The notes below the pieces were generated by a model, which was given only the letters and a program-made list of their open reading frames with translations, did no database searches and was not told the origin of the DNA. Below, one piece after another: positions 12,331 through 23,107 of a DNA stretch of 64,000 nucleotides (position 1 is its first letter; each line of letters starts with the position of its first letter). The position numbers and the translations under genes were made by a program. This stretch comes from Apiospora phragmitis (lineage: Eukaryota > Ascomycota > Sordariomycetes > Amphisphaeriales > Apiosporaceae), in contig JAQQWL010000007.1 in NCBI GenBank assembly GCA_038363925.1, forward strand, positions 806,001-870,000, given 5' to 3'.

Positions 12331-13527
12331 ATGGCTCTGCTCAGAAGAAGAACATCGTCCGGTACCTTCTGGTGGCCTGCGTTGACACTGAAGCGCGGCT
12401 ATAATGGGACCGTGGACGAGGGCGGCAGAGGTAGTTCCCAGGAAGAGGCGGAATCCGCCCGAGTGATAAAGCAGAAGAATCTCAGGGTTACTACCTGCTC
12501 AACTTCGACTTCGACTCAGACTACTACCACGACTGTCGTTAGCTCAGAGGCCTCGTCTGCTCAAGATGCCGCCCCTTCCACTCCAGCTTCCGAGCCAACC
12601 ACGGAGCGTGTTCACGTGTCTGTGTTTCTTCCCGCACCGACAGCCTCGACTAGCACACTTGCTTCCCCATTGGCATCCCTCAAGACGGAAGCCTCAGAAG
12701 ATATACCCAACCTACTACCTTCTCCCTCATTACCCCAAATCACTCCACAAGTCTTAAACTTCGCCACTCCGGCAGAAACAACAACAACAACAACACCAAT
12801 CCTATCATCCACCGTCATCATCCCACAGCGGCCAGCAGCACTGATGTTGTCGTCGTCGTCACTGGAGCGGACGCAGGCTACTCCTCCCACCGGCCACCCA
12901 ATAAGTCTACCCAACAGCCAGGACAACGGGAAGCTGTCACCGGACGAAATCACGATAATCGTCGCCGTCGTGGTCTCCTTCGTCATCTTCCTCGCGCTCC
13001 TAGCCATTGCAATCCGTTGCGCCATCCTGCAGCGGCGCAAGCGGGAGGCCCAAGAACGTGCGCGCCGCATCCATGCCCGACGACAGCCGATGGCTCGCTT
13101 ACCACCTGCACTGAAGAAGCCGTCAGCAAGCAATTTGCGCGACGCTGCTGTCGCTGCTGCCGTCTCCAATGGTGGCGGTGTTGAGCAGGAAGAAGAGCAC
13201 GGCTTCGAAGACGATAACACGGAGTTCCAGATCGTCATCCGGCCATCTCCGGGCTATCGAACGCCACAGTCTGATACCAACAGCCCTATTAATGAGAGTC
13301 ACCCTCCAATCGGAAGTCGGTGGTCAAACACTAACAAGACGCTTAACAGCCCAACGGCTGGCTGTGCCGTTTCGACTGAGGGCAGGCCGCACTGGAGTCT
13401 GGATACTGAGAAGGGAAGCATTCTATCGGCACCAACACGAAAGGTGCTTATCAATCGGCTCAGTCTCACAACGACAGAGAGTGATGGGGACGAGGATGGG
13501 TCGAACACGTCACAAACAGTTAGATGA
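12331..13527 (+). CDS. Ser/Thr-rich single-pass membrane protein
   Basis: The protein has 398 residues if started at the ATG at 12,331 (context ATCATGG); the frame is open further upstream but has no ATG. Residues ~50-205 are very rich in Ser, Thr and Pro, as in heavily O-glycosylated fungal surface domains. One strong hydrophobic helix follows at about residues 206-230 (IIVAVVVSFVIFLALLAIAI). It is followed at once by a basic stop-transfer segment (RRKREAQERARR). The ~170-residue tail is polar. The layout resembles Mid2/Wsc-type wall sensors or other fungal single-TM proteins, but I see no cysteine-rich WSC domain and no N-terminal signal peptide. An unseen upstream exon could supply one. 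Function unknown; surface location is inferred. Confidence 0.7.
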   Translation: MALLRRRTSSGTFWWPALTLKRGYNGTVDEGGRGSSQEEAESARVIKQKNLRVTTCSTSTSTQTTTTTVVSSEASSAQDAAPSTPASEPTTERVHVSVFLPAPTASTSTLASPLASLKTEASEDIPNLLPSPSLPQITPQVLNFATPAETTTTTTPILSSTVIIPQRPAALMLSSSSLERTQATPPTGHPISLPNSQDNGKLSPDEITIIVAVVVSFVIFLALLAIAIRCAILQRRKREAQERARRIHARRQPMARLPPALKKPSASNLRDAAVAAAVSNGGGVEQEEEHGFEDDNTEFQIVIRPSPGYRTPQSDTNSPINESHPPIGSRWSNTNKTLNSPTAGCAVSTEGRPHWSLDTEKGSILSAPTRKVLINRLSLTTTESDGDEDGSNTSQTVR

Positions 13528-13726
13528 CAAAAGGGGCGTTATCACTTATCAATTACTAGCAACGATCAAATAAATGTATTTTTAGTGTGAAGCGCAAATA
13601 AATACGAAAACAACTGGCCATTCGATGTGTGTACCTAGTCAACATTAAATAGATGCAACCAGACCAAAATAACATACGCACTGACAACAACCCTGGAGGG
13701 CATTGCCACTACCAAGCTCTTTTTAG

Positions 13727-15065
13727 TTAGTGGCTAACTGCTTTCTCGTCAACCTCAACAAACTCCCCTTCCCCCTCCCCCTTCTGTTTCTGCTGCTGCC
13801 GCTTCCGGAACTCCCCAATCACCCGATCCCGGACCATCCGCTGGTAGTGCGCCACCCCACCCTCCTTAGCCGGGTTGAGGACACCCTGGCAGTAGACCCC
13901 AGCCGCGAGGTTAGCCTGCACCGTCTCGCAAAGCGCGTAGTCCTCGATAGCGACCCTCCTCACAAACCGGAAATAGGCCTCGAAGGCCTCCTTCTTCTCC
14001 TCCTCCTCCTCCTCCTCCTCCTCTTCCTCCTCTTCCTCCTCTTCCTTCTCGCCGTCGCCGCCGCTGCCGCTCTTCCGGGCGTAGTAGTAGTCGAACTCCA
14101 TGCGCGTGACTTGGGGATCGTCCTCCCCCTCCGGCGCGGGACAGACGCGGAACGAAGTCATGCCGCCGCCGTACCGGTTCAGCGTGCACGACGGGAAGAA
14201 GTACAGGAATAGCCCGTCGCCGACGTTTACGCCGTCGGCCGACTGCTTGGACGGGTCCGCCAGGTGGCGGCTGTAGTGGCCGTGGTTGTGCACGGCGTAC
14301 GGGCCGGTGGGTACCGCGCAGAAACTTCGGTGGGTGTACTGGCAGTGCAGGCACTCTTGGTAGCCGTCCACCCTGTTTTGGTTTGGTTAGCAGGAGCTTA
14401 TTCATGTACGCACGTAGCTTTTGCGTTTCCTGAAGAGTGACAACCCAGAAAAGAAAAAAGAGTCAACAGAGAAAAAACTCACATGGTCTTCCAGTTGAAA
14501 CGCCCCTTGTATGAAAGCGTCCTCCGGAAGGGGAGCTCAGTGAAATCAAACCGATCAGTCAGGACCTCCAACCCCGGGTAGTAGTCTTCGAAACTAGGGG
14601 CATCCTGCGAGAGAGCCACGAACAGAAGCCCCGTCCGTGTCAGCTTATGAGGGAGTGCCCGATCCTATTATTAGAACACATCATTATCATCAGCGTTATT
14701 GTCCAACGTATGACTGACCACAGAGAGGGGATGCTGAGGAAGTGCAGCTTCACTTACGTTCGTCAGGTTTGTGACCTGAAAGCTTTCGTTGTTGTTCTCG
14801 TCGTCGAGGCGCTTCACGACGAAGTTGACGCCCGCAAGCTCGTACTGGACTTCTTTCTCGTCAGCGTACCTGGTGACGGGGCCTAGCAGATACCATGCCT
14901 ATAAAGTGAGGATATGTAAGCCGAGTTCCTCTCGTGGGTCAATTCGGGGGGGTTTTCTTGGAACTAGAATCTAATTACCTGCAGGAATACAGACTGCCGC
15001 TCAAGCTCGTAGATGGGTTTTGAGCAGTACCAGGATGCTGGGAGACTTTTCTGTAAACCCGCCAT
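13727..15065 (-). CDS. Rieske-type oxygenase catalytic subunit lacking the Rieske domain
   Basis: Four exons: 15,065-14,979, 14,898-14,758, 14,664-14,483 and 14,372-13,727, about 351 residues. All junctions have GT..AG and keep frame. The start reads MAGLQKSLPASWYCSKP, as in choline-monooxygenase-like proteins. The exon 3/4 join gives NWKTMVDGYQECLHCQYTH, containing E143-x2-H146-x4-H151, the mononuclear-iron motif of ring-hydroxylating oxygenases. The first beta strands of a Rieske fold are present (AWYLLGPVTRY), but the two cluster-binding pairs (CxH and CxxH) are absent. The chain goes straight from FQVTNLTND to GLLFVALSQDAPSFEDYYPG. A run of glutamates (~18) comes from a TCC repeat at about 13,995-14,050. 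It is divergent from a Rieske-containing gene 844 bp away, which I infer to be its partner. Substrate unknown. Confidence 0.85.
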
Positions 15066-15908
15066 CGTTTCTTCTATGCTATTAAGGCCAAGATTATAAA
15101 TTTTAGAAATGATTATATTCTTTATTAACGCAGATTTATGATCGATATAGTATTACTCGAATCTTTTTTTATTTAGTATAAGAGGGCTTTACCTTTTCAT
15201 AATAGGTTTGATGTAGCGATGTATTTAGGTAATATTTAGGATCTTGTTTATTTAGTACTTATTCTTCTTTCTTCTTTCTTCTTTCTTCTTTCTTCTTTCT
15301 TCTTTCTTCTTTCTTCTTTCTTCTTTCTTCTTTCTTCTTTCTTCTTTCTTCTTTCTTCTTTCTTCTTTCTTCTTTCTCTTTTTTACATATTATTAAGAAA
15401 AGCAAATTTCCCGAAAAGAGCAGAATAGCCAAGAACAACGATCTCGGGTCCCAAAACCGAATAATACCCGCTAAAAATAAACCACGCCATGCGCTATTAG
15501 TAGTAAGGATGTAATGATATGATAGGACAGGCTGGGTGTGTTTCCCTATTACGGTAATATTTAAGTCCAGACAGTGTCGTCATGGGATATGATTGGATCA
15601 AATAAAGTCACATCATGTAACGGTGTGTCAGGTCTTCATACATAAGGACACACTAGCCAGAGCCAATAAGATCCTTACAAACACACCGAGTCCCCTGGTG
15701 CTCACGATAGCTATTATTTGTAACCCGTGATGGTGCTTCTTCTCCTCTTGAACGATTTCCTGGAAATGAAAATGTATTCTAAAGCTTGATGAAGGAAGCC
15801 GACTCTAATCATAAAATCCCAGTCCTCACTTGATTAACTTCACTACAACCACATTCGTTATTATTTGTTTCGCAGAGCAAGGAAGGTTTCACCTGTCAGT
15901 CGGTGACA
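15066..15908. promoter_or_regulatory. Shared divergent promoter region of the Rieske pair
   Basis: This is the only DNA between the two divergent start codons, so it should hold both promoters. It includes a short AT-rich, RIP-like patch (about 15,090-15,240) and a heptanucleotide minisatellite (listed separately). No specific binding site is claimed. Confidence 0.6.
15262..15378. repeat. Heptanucleotide minisatellite (CTTCTTT)n, ~16 copies
   Basis: A nearly perfect pyrimidine-only tandem repeat with a 7-base unit runs for about 117 bp. It lies between the two divergently transcribed Rieske-type genes, nearer to the minus-strand gene. Pure purine/pyrimidine tracts of this length can form non-B DNA and vary in copy number. 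Confidence 0.95.
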
Positions 15909-17649
15909 ATGTCTATTATGGATCCCACACAACTACTGCTCAGTGGAGCGTATGAGCCACTACAGCTCTTCCTTGTCGTGTCACTAGCTCTGGTCTGCAT
16001 CACCTGTTTGGCCTGGATGCTTGTCAGCAGCACGCATAAGCCGAAAACATGGTGGCATAGTAAAGTGCTGCCGGAAACGGGGACCAACAGCCGGGCGGGC
16101 CTCAACGCCGCAGAGAAGGGGACATCCAGCGTCGCCATCCGAGCCGAACGGATCCCGTATGACCTGGAGAAGCGGGCCATCGTACACAGAGTAAGTAGTG
16201 GTACAAAAACGGGAAGAAGAAATGGGAAAAGCTTACATAGTACTCACTTGTGCACCCAACAGCGCTGGGCCATGATCGGTCACGCGTCCCAGTTCCCCAA
16301 ACCCGGCGACTACCGCACCTACACCGTCGCCGACATCCCCCTCCTCGTCATCCAGGGCCAAAACGGCGAAGGCACGTCGCTCCGCGCCTTCCACAACGTG
16401 TGCCGGCACCGGGCCCACGCCGTGGCGCGCAAGCCGTGCGGGTCGTCGCTCCGGCTCGCTTGCAAGTACCATGGGTGGCAGTACGACACAGCGGGCCAGC
16501 TAGTGAAGGCGCCCGAGTTCGTGGACGACAAGGCCGGTGGCTTCGACTTCGCCGCCAACGGGCTGTTCCGGATCCACCTGCGGATCGACTCGGGCGGGTT
16601 CGTCTTCGTCAATCTGGCCACTGAGCTCGCGGACGCGTTCCCGTGGACTGACATCTCCAGCCCCGCGCTGCGGACCTTGGACTTTGGCGGGGGTGGTGGA
16701 GTGGGAAGTGGAGGTCGATGTGGGCTGGAGAGTCGCCAGTAAGATAGATACTCTCCTCCACTGCTATGCAAAACGCGAAGAGCGAACGAACTGTCTGACT
16801 GATGATTGACCGCAAAAAATAGCCTTGCTGCCCTGGTTCCTCGACGGAACCCGCTTCTTGCATTATCGTTGGTCCAAAAAGGCACTGACCTACCTCTGGT
16901 CAGCCCACCGTTTGCATTTGCAGTACGTCGACGACGCCTCCTTCATCTGCGACCTGGGCGCGGGTGACTTCCTCCTCATCTCGGCCCTGCCACTCACCGC
17001 CCACAAGTCCCTCGCGAAGTGCACTTACTTACCTCCTCATCGGCCAAATTCTACTACTACTACCACTACCACTCCTACAAGTGCCACCATAAGCCCGAAC
17101 AAGGATGATAACGATGTCAATATCGAGAACATCGTCCGCACCGAGCTCGCCGCCGCCGTCGCAGCCCTGAAGCGGCACCGCATGGCCAGCCCGACAGCCC
17201 TTGACTTCCAGCAGAGCGCGGTGCGCGAGCGGCTCGACAAGTTCTCGCGGCACGTCCACAGCCACGGGCGCGCCGAGACGCTGGCGGGGCGGAAGATCAA
17301 CCCGGCACTTCGGCGCCCTACCAACACTAGTGGTACTAACACTAATGCTACGACTTCACCATCATCGTCATCTTCGTTACATATAGCTGGGTCTAGAACG
17401 GCCGCTACCACCGCTGGTGGCAGCGGCAGCAATAACAACTGCCCGATTGATGGCTCGGGGAAGATCTCGGCGGCGCCTAGAGGAGAAAGCTCACAGCAGC
17501 AGCAACAGTCGTTGGGGGTTGGTGTTGGTGTTGGTGTTGATGCAGATGCAGAGGCCGAAGCGATTTGCAATGCCCTCGACGGGCTGGGAGACGGGGCGAC
17601 AACTAGCGGGTGCCTATTGCTAGAGCGAAGCACCGAGTTGGAGTGGTGA
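15909..17649 (+). CDS. Membrane-anchored Rieske [2Fe-2S] protein lacking the mononuclear-iron site
   Basis: Exons are 15,909-16,190, 16,263-16,738 and 16,823-17,649. A hydrophobic helix at residues ~18-40 (LQLFLVVSLALVCITCLAWML) suggests an N-terminal membrane anchor. Exon 2 encodes a complete Rieske site, C141-x-H143 and C161-x2-H164 (CRHRAHAV and CKYHGW), followed by KAPEF as in oxygenase alpha subunits. A one-base shift in the G5 run at 16,689-16,693 is needed to reach EVEVDVGWRVAS, which aligns with the strand just before the iron-binding helix. Exon 3 then gives LPWFLDGTRFLHYRW instead of an E-x2-H-x4-H motif. It does retain a later part of the catalytic fold (FICDLGAGDFLLISALPL). The C-terminal ~150 residues are low complexity. 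Inferred electron-donor partner of the divergent gene. Confidence 0.75.
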
Positions 17650-17831
17650 TTGGAGTAGGAAAGAATGAAGGAGGCACATGCAAGATGATGATGATGATGA
17701 TGCTGGTATGGGGCGAGTGGGGGTGGGCATGCGCGCCGCTAGTCATCACAAGAATGCGGGTTGGTTGGTTGGTTGGTTGCGGGTAGAGAAATGAGAAAAG
17801 TCGACAGACATCGTCGGATGCCCTTTGCCTT

Positions 17832-17865
<34 letters not shown>

Positions 17866-19208
17866 AAGGACGAAACTCGGAAGGGCAGCAAAGGAGAGCG
17901 CGTGATTCGCCGCCGGATGACGCAGATGGCTGACATCCGTCCCCGTCGGGCTCTGCTCTTTACTACTATATATAAATAAAGTATCTGATTATTTCCAATC
18001 AGTGGAGAGCTCTTCATCCTGATAGGCTGCCAGCGCCAGCCAGCCAGCTCTAGCGGCATGATAATGAAGAGACGGGTATGTAGCTTCATGGGGAAACCCG
18101 TTGGGCGGTTCGAGAACACGACTCGGTGCTGGACCCCATCCCGCGTATCCTGGCCAGTCCCGTCTTCCCAGATCATGAATCAGCTGAGTTCATCGTCGAA
18201 CCTTATTTTCGTCGCGGGGGGGGGGGTTGTGGATTGCCTGTGGGCTCTGAGAAGTTCAACAACCTCCACTCCCATACCTCTCGGACATAACCATCCACTA
18301 TCACGACTTTCACAAGCACGGCGACGGCGGTTGTCTGTAAGCTCACTTTCGTCCCGGCGGCCGAACCATACCTCAATCGGCGGCAGCGTCGAGGTGGGGG
18401 GCTGGAAAAGTCGGCACCGAAGCTGAACGAGGAATGGGTGAATTAGAAACTGAAAGGAATGTGGGCGCTAGGTAGTGTAAACAATTTTCCGGGGTGCTGG
18501 GTTGGAGGAGAGCTGGGCTGGCTTGAGAGCCCTGCCTGCGCCCGAGTCAGGGGTCGCTGGCCTATGACCTACCGTCGACCTCACCCTCTCGTCAGAGCCC
18601 GAGTATCAATCATCCCATACTAACTCGCCCACTAAAACATAACATACATAGCTGCATAGGCCATAGGGCACTTTTAAAGTTCGCACTTGCTCGAAAGTCT
18701 CTTGCCCCCGGACTTTTGGACAGCTGGGGGAGGTCTGGGCGGCTGCAACCCCCATCCCCAACAACCAGCGGGCTGATTTGATAACCAATACTTAACTTAG
18801 GCAAGGCGAGAGGAGACCATCGAGATAAGTGCCCACCTGGAACATGCAACCTATATCAAACCCCGGGACGATAGCAGCCCTTGGTTCGGAGGCGGCTTCC
18901 GGCGAGAAAGAGCGAATCGGGTACGAGGTTAGATATGGGCACCTCTGCTCACATGTTCGTCTGCTGTTTCTTTCGCCCCTACTACGGTTTCTAAAACCAC
19001 CACTGCTACTTACTACCCATCGTCTCCTGTTTGTTTCCCCTCTAGTTCTTCCCACGAGACTGGGAAGAAAGAAAACCGACCGCATTAAAAACAGTTGGAT
19101 TCCCCCTCCCGTCACCTTGACATCACATCTATGCTCTTCCTCCGACATCCCTTTCCACGTTCCTTGGCAACTTGGGCAGCAATCCAGCAGCAGTAGTGTC
19201 ATGCTCCA
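17650..19208. other. Intergenic with simple repeats
   Basis: No coding frame is convincing. It contains short simple repeats: (GAT)n near 17,683-17,703, (GGTT)n near 17,758-17,778, (TAG)n at about 17,834-17,866 and a run of ten Gs near 18,217. The right half is probably the promoter and 5' UTR of the GPCR gene, with CT-rich stretches near 18,960-19,060. Confidence 0.5.
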
Positions 19209-19256
19209 ATGACATTGCAAGACCTCAACTCACGGACCGGCGGCAGCGGCTTGAGC

Positions 19257-19288
<32 letters not shown>

Positions 19289-21115
19289 CCATGCCACGAT
19301 AGACACCAACCACGGGGGCGACATCGTGGCCCTGCTCGAGTACGTGCGGTCCGGGCTGGTCGCCATGACCTTCTTCGGGGTCCTGTCCTCGTCTGCACGA
19401 CGGGGCTGTTCGGCTACATCAGCTACCGCCTGCTGAGGTGGCACTACTTCTTCAAGGGCCAGCAGGAGCGGCGGCGGTCGCTCAGTGCCCTGGAAGCACA
19501 CTGCGCCAGGCCGTCCCAGGCCGACATCCCGGACTACACCTTGGGCCTGCCACAGCTGAACTCACCCCCGCCGTCACTCGTTATATCGGTTCTCAGACTC
19601 GGTATCGGAATCAGTCCCGGTCGCTGTCGCGGTCGCGGTCTCCTTCCCTTGCCCTTCGTTCTCGGACTACCACAACCAATACCAACAACATCTTGACTCC
19701 GCCGCCTCGTCCGCCCGAGACGGCAACAAGGGCAAGAAGAAGCCCAAGGCTGGCCACTCCCGCCACACCTCCGGCTCCTCCACCGCCGCCTCCTCCTCCC
19801 TCGCCGCCGAGGTCGCGACCAACCCCTTCCTGCTGCTGATCTACAACCTGCTCCTGGCCGACATGCTCCAGTCCGCCTCCTTCCTCCTGAGCGCGTCCTG
19901 GCTCCGCTATGACGCCACCTACAGCGCGTCCGTGACCTGCTGGCTGCAGGGCTGGCTGGCCATGACGGGCAAGCTGGCGGCGAGCTTCTGTCTGCTGTTC
20001 GCCTCGGGGCTCACGTACGTGACCATAGTGCGGGGGTATCGCGCCTCGTCCCGGGCCCTGTACATTTCCATCGCCGTTGTCTGGTTGGCCACCTACGCCC
20101 TCGGGGGTGCAGGCGTCGCCATCACCCACAACGGACGGGCAAAAGGTGGCTGGTTCACTTGGTCTAATGGCTGGGTAAGTTTCATCATAACACCTTCATG
20201 TGCCTCTTCCCCGTCACTCGTTTTCATTGGAAGAGGCACTACGCCACAACACTGTCTCCTAGTGAAATCGCTAAATTTCGACGTTTTCAGTGCTGGATAA
20301 ACCCTGACTATCGCCAACGGCGCTTTTGGCTCGGCTATTTCTGGATCTTCCTCTCCGTCTGGCTGACCATGCTCATCTACGGCGCCATCTTCGCCACCAT
20401 GCTGCGGCGCAAGAAGCTGTCGTGGCGACACATGCCTGACCTGGAAGACCAAGACAGCGACAACCAGAACCAGCGGGGTCCACGTGCCAGAAAACAACCG
20501 CCCCGACCGTCAGGCCACCACCCGGTCTTCCTCGTATACCCCGTCATCTACCTTATCGTGACGGGGCCCTTGGCGACGGGCCGGATGCTGACCATGGCGG
20601 GTTACGACGTCAGCATGGGGTTCTATCTCTTCGCGGGAACCATGTCAGCGATGCATGGGTTCCTGAACGTGGTCTTGTGGTCCACGTGTATCCTGTTTAT
20701 GGGGCAAAAGCAACAAGAAGAGCTGGGGCTCGACCGCTTCATGCGGACCCCCAAGGAGCGGACATACGGGAACATGGTGTGGATTCAGGGAGGGACGGGA
20801 CCGGTAGTGGGAGACGGGTGTGGCGGCGGCAGCGGCGGCGATAGCGGAGAGCGCAGGGGATCGTGGGTCCAGCGTCTCTTTGGCGGGGGTGGTGGTCAGA
20901 CGCTATGGCGCAACCAGACGACGGCGAAGGTCCGTCTTTGGGGAGCGGGAGCAGGAGTGGATTCTAGCTCGCAGCACAGCTTGAACCGGCAGACGACGGG
21001 TCCAGGTGAAAGCGGGGGAGTTAATGGCGAGATTTCGGAGATGCAGATTCTCACGACCGTCACCATTGAAACCGCCGGGAATAACATGGGGCAATCAAAG
21101 AACCTAGACTCTTGA
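19209..21115 (+). CDS. Seven-transmembrane G-protein-coupled receptor
   Basis: Exons are 19,209-20,174 and 20,291-21,115; the intron starts GTAAGT and ends TTTTCAG. The N-terminus has an asparagine run (AAC repeat, ~19,257-19,289). Helix 1 is EYVRSGLVAMTFFGVLS, followed after a shift by LVCTTGLFGYISYRLL. Later helices include NPFLLLIYNLLLADMLQSA, LAMTGKLAASFCLLFASGL, RALYISIAVVWLATYALG, FWLGYFWIFLSVWLTMLIYG, then HPVFLVYPVIYLIVTGPLA and a last one near GFLNVVLWSTCILF. The order and the CWINPDYR loop fit fungal cAMP-receptor-like/Git3-like GPCRs, though I cannot choose a class. Two compensating one-base shifts are needed: one C missing near 19,388 and one C too many in the C5 run at 19,565-19,569. 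The C-terminal tail is Gly/Ser-rich. Confidence 0.8.
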
Positions 21116-21279
21116 TTTCAACTGTAATAAAGAAGTCAAAGGATGAAGCCACGAGTTCCAAACTCAGGGATGATTAATCCATGACACTTAACTGAGTGCT
21201 CTGCTGTGATAAACATGCTTCGTAATCAACCCCCTTCAGACGCCTGCTTGCCTTGCCCATCCAGGATGAGGTCAACCTA

Positions 21280-23107
21280 CTAATCAACTTCTTCCATGGA
21301 AATTGGCTGGTATTTGTCCTCGCCCAACGCCGCCTCGACTTTCTTCATATATGCCAACACCTTCTCTTCTTCCAACCGTCGCCCCACGACCTGAACGCCA
21401 ACAGGCAGACCGTGCATAGCCGTAGCGTCGTAATGCTTGTAAGCGCCCTGAGCTACACCGTTGAGCTTCGCAATGTTGAACTTGGATGGAAGCTTGTCGA
21501 GATCCCTGTCCACCTGTGTGACGGGAATGATGCCACAGGTGTAGTCCAACTGTTTCATGCGGTCAGAGCTAAAATGGTACACATTGGCACGCAAGAGAAT
21601 GGGGACTTACAATATTGAAAAGGAATGTGTAGCCACAGCTGCTCACAGCATCCTTCATACCATCATGTGGTACGGCAGGTGTTGCATTCGGCGGGGTGAT
21701 TAGGAAGTCAACCCTCGACTTGTCCCACCAGTCAAACCATCTGGCTCTGTATGCCTCCCGCTTGGCGACGAGCTGCCAATTCTCATAGGCACTTTTGGCA
21801 TGCCAATCCTTCACCAAGCCAGCCCAGACATCGTCCCTGCGGACGTACTTAACCCACAGGTAGTAGATGTACTTGAGGGGGCGGGGAAGATTCATCAAGA
21901 AACGCATCTGTGCGGCGCCGGGATCGTTCCCTTCGCCTGCTCGGAAGAAGCTCGAGAACATCTGGCAACCATTGGCATTGAGGAGTTGAGATCCCAAGAC
22001 CAGTCCCTCATAGGGAGATGGAGGATCTATTTCGACTATCTCGTGCCCCGCTCGCTTCAGTGCATCTTCCACTTTCTCCAAAGCTCGAACACAAGCTGGA
22101 CTCGGATCAACGACGCCGTCGGTTCGCATGACACCCACGCGTAACTTTGTGGTTCTCTCCAAGAACTTCACTTCTTCACTGTTCCAGGGCAGGGGATGAG
22201 CTGAAGGGTCGTACTTCCACGGCTTCATCATTATGATGGACCTTACAAAGTACTTCAGGTCACCCAGAGTCCGGGCCATCGGGCTGAAGACGCTGGGTAC
22301 TCCTTCCTGGCCCGGCATGGAAGTGTGAACCCCCAGTTTGGGCCACCGACCCGTGGAGCAACGAAGACTGTAGATACCCGAGAAGTGTGCAGGTACTCGT
22401 ACACTCCCAGCCACATCACTCCCAATACCGATTCTGCCCCCGAGAGCCAGTAGTGCCGCCTCGCCTCCAGTTGAGCCGCCGGGCGAGAACTTGTTGTTAT
22501 GCGGGTTAGTGCACCGGCCCCAGACGTCATTGGTGGATTCAAAACTCAAAAGGGTCGTAGGCAGGTTGGTCTTGACGTAGGGGACGGCGCCTGCATGTTT
22601 GAGCATGGTGACCATGGGGCCGTCCTGATTCAGCGGCGCCTTGTTGGCAACGAAGCCGCTGTAGCCGACAGTGGTGTCGAAGCCTCCCACGGCGATGCTA
22701 TCTTTCAAGCTGACGGGGATGCCGCCCAGGGGACCTCCTAAGTTGATACGACCCTCCTTGATCCAGTCCTCGGCCTCCGAGACCATGATCTCGGTGACAC
22801 AGTTTGTCTTCTCGTGGGCCTTGAGGGCGACTTTGCCGTAGGTGTGGAGAACATCCAGGGCCTTGATAGATTCGGATTGGATGCCTCTTACGAGCTGCCC
22901 TATGGGCATGTCGATGACATCTCGTTCATCTTTAGTCAACGGACCATGGCATTGAGTCAACTTGCGTATGCGTTGAGCACGTTCATTCTGCTTGAAGTGG
23001 CTTCACAGCGATGGCAATGAGTTAGAAAACAGCGACATCGGATAGAGGGCAAAAAAGAAGACATACCAATCCCGAATATGCCGGATATAATCTATGAGGA
23101 AGACCAT
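21280..23107 (-). CDS. Amidase-signature enzyme (acetamidase / fatty-acid amide hydrolase type)
   Basis: Three exons (23,107-23,067, 23,000-21,611 and 21,549-21,280) give about 566 residues with frame kept at both GT..AG junctions. The amidase signature is intact: the catalytic lysine in GGIPVSLKDSIAVGG, the cis-serine in SPGGSTGGEAAL, and the nucleophile serine in GSDVAGSVRVPA. The usual second serine of GGSSGGE is threonine. The C-terminus GLPVGVQVVGRR is typical. Such enzymes hydrolyse carboxamides to acid plus ammonia or amine through a Ser-cisSer-Lys triad, and in fungi often serve nitrogen scavenging (amdS-like). No signal peptide is visible, so cytosolic. The exact substrate cannot be told. 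This is one of the genes with no frame problem. Confidence 0.9.

Noticed and set aside
12612..13238. 208-residue minus-strand open frame
   Set aside because: It is the antisense shadow of the Ser/Thr-rich membrane protein, whose helix and tail make better sense.
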